50,488 nucleotides of DNA. Source: CAYOHP01 sp964403795 [NCBI: uncultured bacterium]. Lineage in GTDB: Bacteria > Muiribacteriota > UBA6191 > CAZXTJ01. Under the pieces are notes generated by a model, which had not been told where the DNA came from, did not search any database, and worked only from the letters and a program-made list of their open reading frames with translations. Both the position numbers and the translations under genes were made by a program. Within the stretch, counting starts at the first letter, position 1, and every line of letters starts with the position of its first letter. This document shows, in pieces, positions 49,185-50,488 of this stretch. The DNA lies in NCBI GenBank assembly GCA_964403795.1, contig CAYOHP010000034.1, positions 1 through 50,488 on the forward strand, in the 5' to 3' direction.

Positions 49185-49670
49185 GTGGAGCGTTCCCGGC
49201 TCCTGAAGCGTCTCTTGGCGACCGGAACCCTGTCCGGTCCGGGGGTCCAGGAGCACGAAGACAGCGAGTTCTTCGTGCGCATGTTCGAGCACGAGTTCGG
49301 GGACGACCCGCCGTGGCGACGGCCCCAGCGGCCCCGGGACCTGGCCTTCGTGCTCCAGAACGACGGCCTCGGCGCCGGCGAGCCCGACCTCGGCAGCCGC
49401 CTCATGGGCGACCTGCTGCTGGCCCTGGCCGAGCGCCAGGCCCATCCCAAGTACCTCGTCCTCCTCACCCGGGCCGTCTACCTGGTGGTCCGGGACTCGC
49501 CGTGCCTGCCTTCCCTGCAGAAGCTCGAAGCGGTCGGGACCCGGATCCTGGTCTCCAAGGCCAGCCTCGAGTTCTACGACAAGCAGGGGGACCTCCGGGT
49601 CGGGGAGGCGGTCTCGATGCTCCAGATCGTCGACACCCTCTACGAGGTCGAGAAGGTCATCTCGCTGTGA
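49185..49670 (+). CDS. YedF-like DsrE-fold protein lacking the usual Cys
   Basis: From the GTG at 49185 (GGGAGG five bases upstream) the protein has 161 residues. Residues 48-160 match the C-terminal DsrE-fold domain of the selenium-metabolism protein YedF: VLQNDGLGAGEPDLGSRLM, YLVLLTRAVYLVVRDS, LEAVGTRILVS, LEFYDKQGDLRVGEAVSM and a final helix. In YedF and DsrE relatives the segment before LEFY holds conserved Cys (CGTCLDYY in YedF). Here it reads VSKASLEFY, so the sulfur or selenium carrier residue is absent. The TusA-like first domain of YedF is replaced by about 45 unrelated residues. The 3' end overlaps the convergent glycosyltransferase by 14 bp. An in-frame TTG at 49137 is an alternative start. 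Confidence 0.75.
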   Translation: MERSRLLKRLLATGTLSGPGVQEHEDSEFFVRMFEHEFGDDPPWRRPQRPRDLAFVLQNDGLGAGEPDLGSRLMGDLLLALAERQAHPKYLVLLTRAVYLVVRDSPCLPSLQKLEAVGTRILVSKASLEFYDKQGDLRVGEAVSMLQIVDTLYEVEKVISL

Positions 49671-50488
49671 GCGGCGCTCCCAGGGCCTCCCGATAGGCCC
49701 TGATCGTCGCCTCGGCGGCCCGGGCCCACGAGAGCCCGCCTTCCACCCGGCCCCGGCCGGCGGCCACCAGCCGGGATCTGAGCCCGGCGTCGTCGTGGAC
49801 CCGTGCCAGGGCCCCGGCCATCCCGTCGACGTCCTCGGGGTCGAACCACTCGGCCGCCTCTCCGCAGACCTCGGGGAGCGATCCGGCCCGGGCCGCCGCC
49901 ACCGGGAGCCCTGCGGCCATGGCCTCCACGGCCGGGAAGCCGAAGCCCTCGTAGAGCGAGGGGAAGGCCAGGAGGCGGGCCCCGGCGTAGAGGGCAGCGA
50001 GCTCGGGATCCGACACGAACCCGAGGGTGGTGACCGAGCCGGCGAGATTCCGCCGCACCACTTCGTCCGCGACCTCCCGGCCCCTGGGGTCGGGGGGCCC
50101 GGCCAGGGCCAGGACCACGCCCCGGCGCGCCAGCCCGCTGCGAGCGAAGGCCCGGACCAGGCGCACCAGGTTCTTGCGGGGCCGCTGCATCCCCACCGAG
50201 AGCACGAAGTCCTCGGGGAGCCCGAACCTCTCCCGCACCGCCCGTACCTCGGCGGGGCCCGGGGGCGGCCCGGCCGGAGCCGGCACCCCCAGGGGAGCCG
50301 GGATCACCTTCTCCGAGGGCACCCCCATCCCGACGACCAGCTCGTCGGCCACGAACCGGCTGTCGGTCAGGATCCGGCGGGCCCGCCGCACCACGCTCGC
50401 GAGCATCGCCAGGGCCCAGGCGCGCTTGCCCCGATGGGGCCGCTCCACGGGGAAGCGCCGGAAGACGATGTCGTGGATCGTGACCACC
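49657..50488 (-). CDS. Glycosyltransferase family 1/4 type, N-terminus beyond window
   Basis: The visible 276 residues begin VTIHDIVFRRFPV, which in family members lies about 90-110 residues into the protein, so the N-terminal part is outside the window. The rest is a GT-B fold donor-binding half: SVGMQRPRKNLVRLVRAFA, VTTLGFVSDPELAALYAGARLLAFPSLYEGFGFPAVEAMA with the typical E-x7-E pattern, then GSLPEVCGEAAEWFDPED. It is similar to glycosyltransferases of lipopolysaccharide and exopolysaccharide assembly. It would use a nucleotide sugar. Complete at the C-terminus, overlapping the convergent YedF-like gene. Confidence 0.9.
   Translation of the reverse strand, partial: VVTIHDIVFRRFPVERPHRGKRAWALAMLASVVRRARRILTDSRFVADELVVGMGVPSEKVIPAPLGVPAPAGPPPGPAEVRAVRERFGLPEDFVLSVGMQRPRKNLVRLVRAFARSGLARRGVVLALAGPPDPRGREVADEVVRRNLAGSVTTLGFVSDPELAALYAGARLLAFPSLYEGFGFPAVEAMAAGLPVAAARAGSLPEVCGEAAEWFDPEDVDGMAGALARVHDDAGLRSRLVAAGRGRVEGGLSWARAAEATIRAYREALGAPLTAR

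Noticed and set aside
1-50488. CRISPR array, IS element, prophage or known anti-phage system
   Set aside because: No regular spaced repeats, transposase, integrase, capsid, restriction or toxin-antitoxin gene was found on either strand.

Overview
The window is about 50 kb of very GC-rich (roughly 70%) chromosomal DNA from a diderm bacterium. Lipoprotein maturation genes (lspA and two adjacent lgt genes), secreted proteins, three membrane-anchored Ser/Thr kinases, an FHA-domain sigma-54 activator, zinc-ribbon membrane proteins and a prokaryotic RING-finger protein together suggest an uncultured lineage of Planctomycetota or Myxococcota grade. The sequence alone does not settle the phylum. I see no rRNA, tRNA, IS element, phage gene or CRISPR array.

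Layout. (1) 99-4088, minus: a PEGA-containing Ser/Thr kinase followed by a secreted M14 carboxypeptidase. (2) 4352-9543, minus: three exported proteins of unknown family, two of them paralogues with a glycine-zipper core, closed by a good intrinsic terminator. (3) 9656-18220, plus: a tightly coupled operon with an LCP-family protein, queA, an O-antigen-ligase-like/TPR protein, tgt, lspA, two lgt genes and a small membrane protein. (4) 18217-24548: two kinases that share an unrecognised C-terminal domain, flanking an FHA-AAA-HTH activator. (5) 24619-33685: an exported protein, rluD, ftsY, two GT-C type membrane glycosyltransferases in convergent orientation, a ferredoxin, pyruvate kinase and a universal stress protein. 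(6) 33682-37411: a cytochrome P450, a membrane protein/zinc-ribbon pair and a tail-anchored RING-finger protein. (7) 37480-43036, plus: a six-gene cassette (desaturase, Lgt-like protein, beta-helix protein, cupin, class V aminotransferase, AmrS-like radical SAM enzyme). (8) 43102-50488: CorA-type transporter, histidine phosphatase, cadherin/FG-GAP/RTX surface protein, MazG, a single-domain Clp-type AAA+ ATPase, a YedF-like DsrE protein and a glycosyltransferase cut by the window edge.

Two regularities help to read the region. Genes inside operons nearly always overlap as NTGA, the start codon sharing bases with the previous stop. Operon-leading genes are usually preceded by a TANNNT hexamer, often TAGCCT or TACGGT, which in several cases lies only 6-11 nt before the start codon and would give leaderless or nearly leaderless mRNAs. 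Convergent genes share or abut stop codons and show no clear terminators.

The strongest candidates for undescribed biology are the six-gene cassette at 37480-43036, the kinase/FHA-activator/kinase module at 18217-24548 and the three-gene exported-protein operon at 4352-9543.
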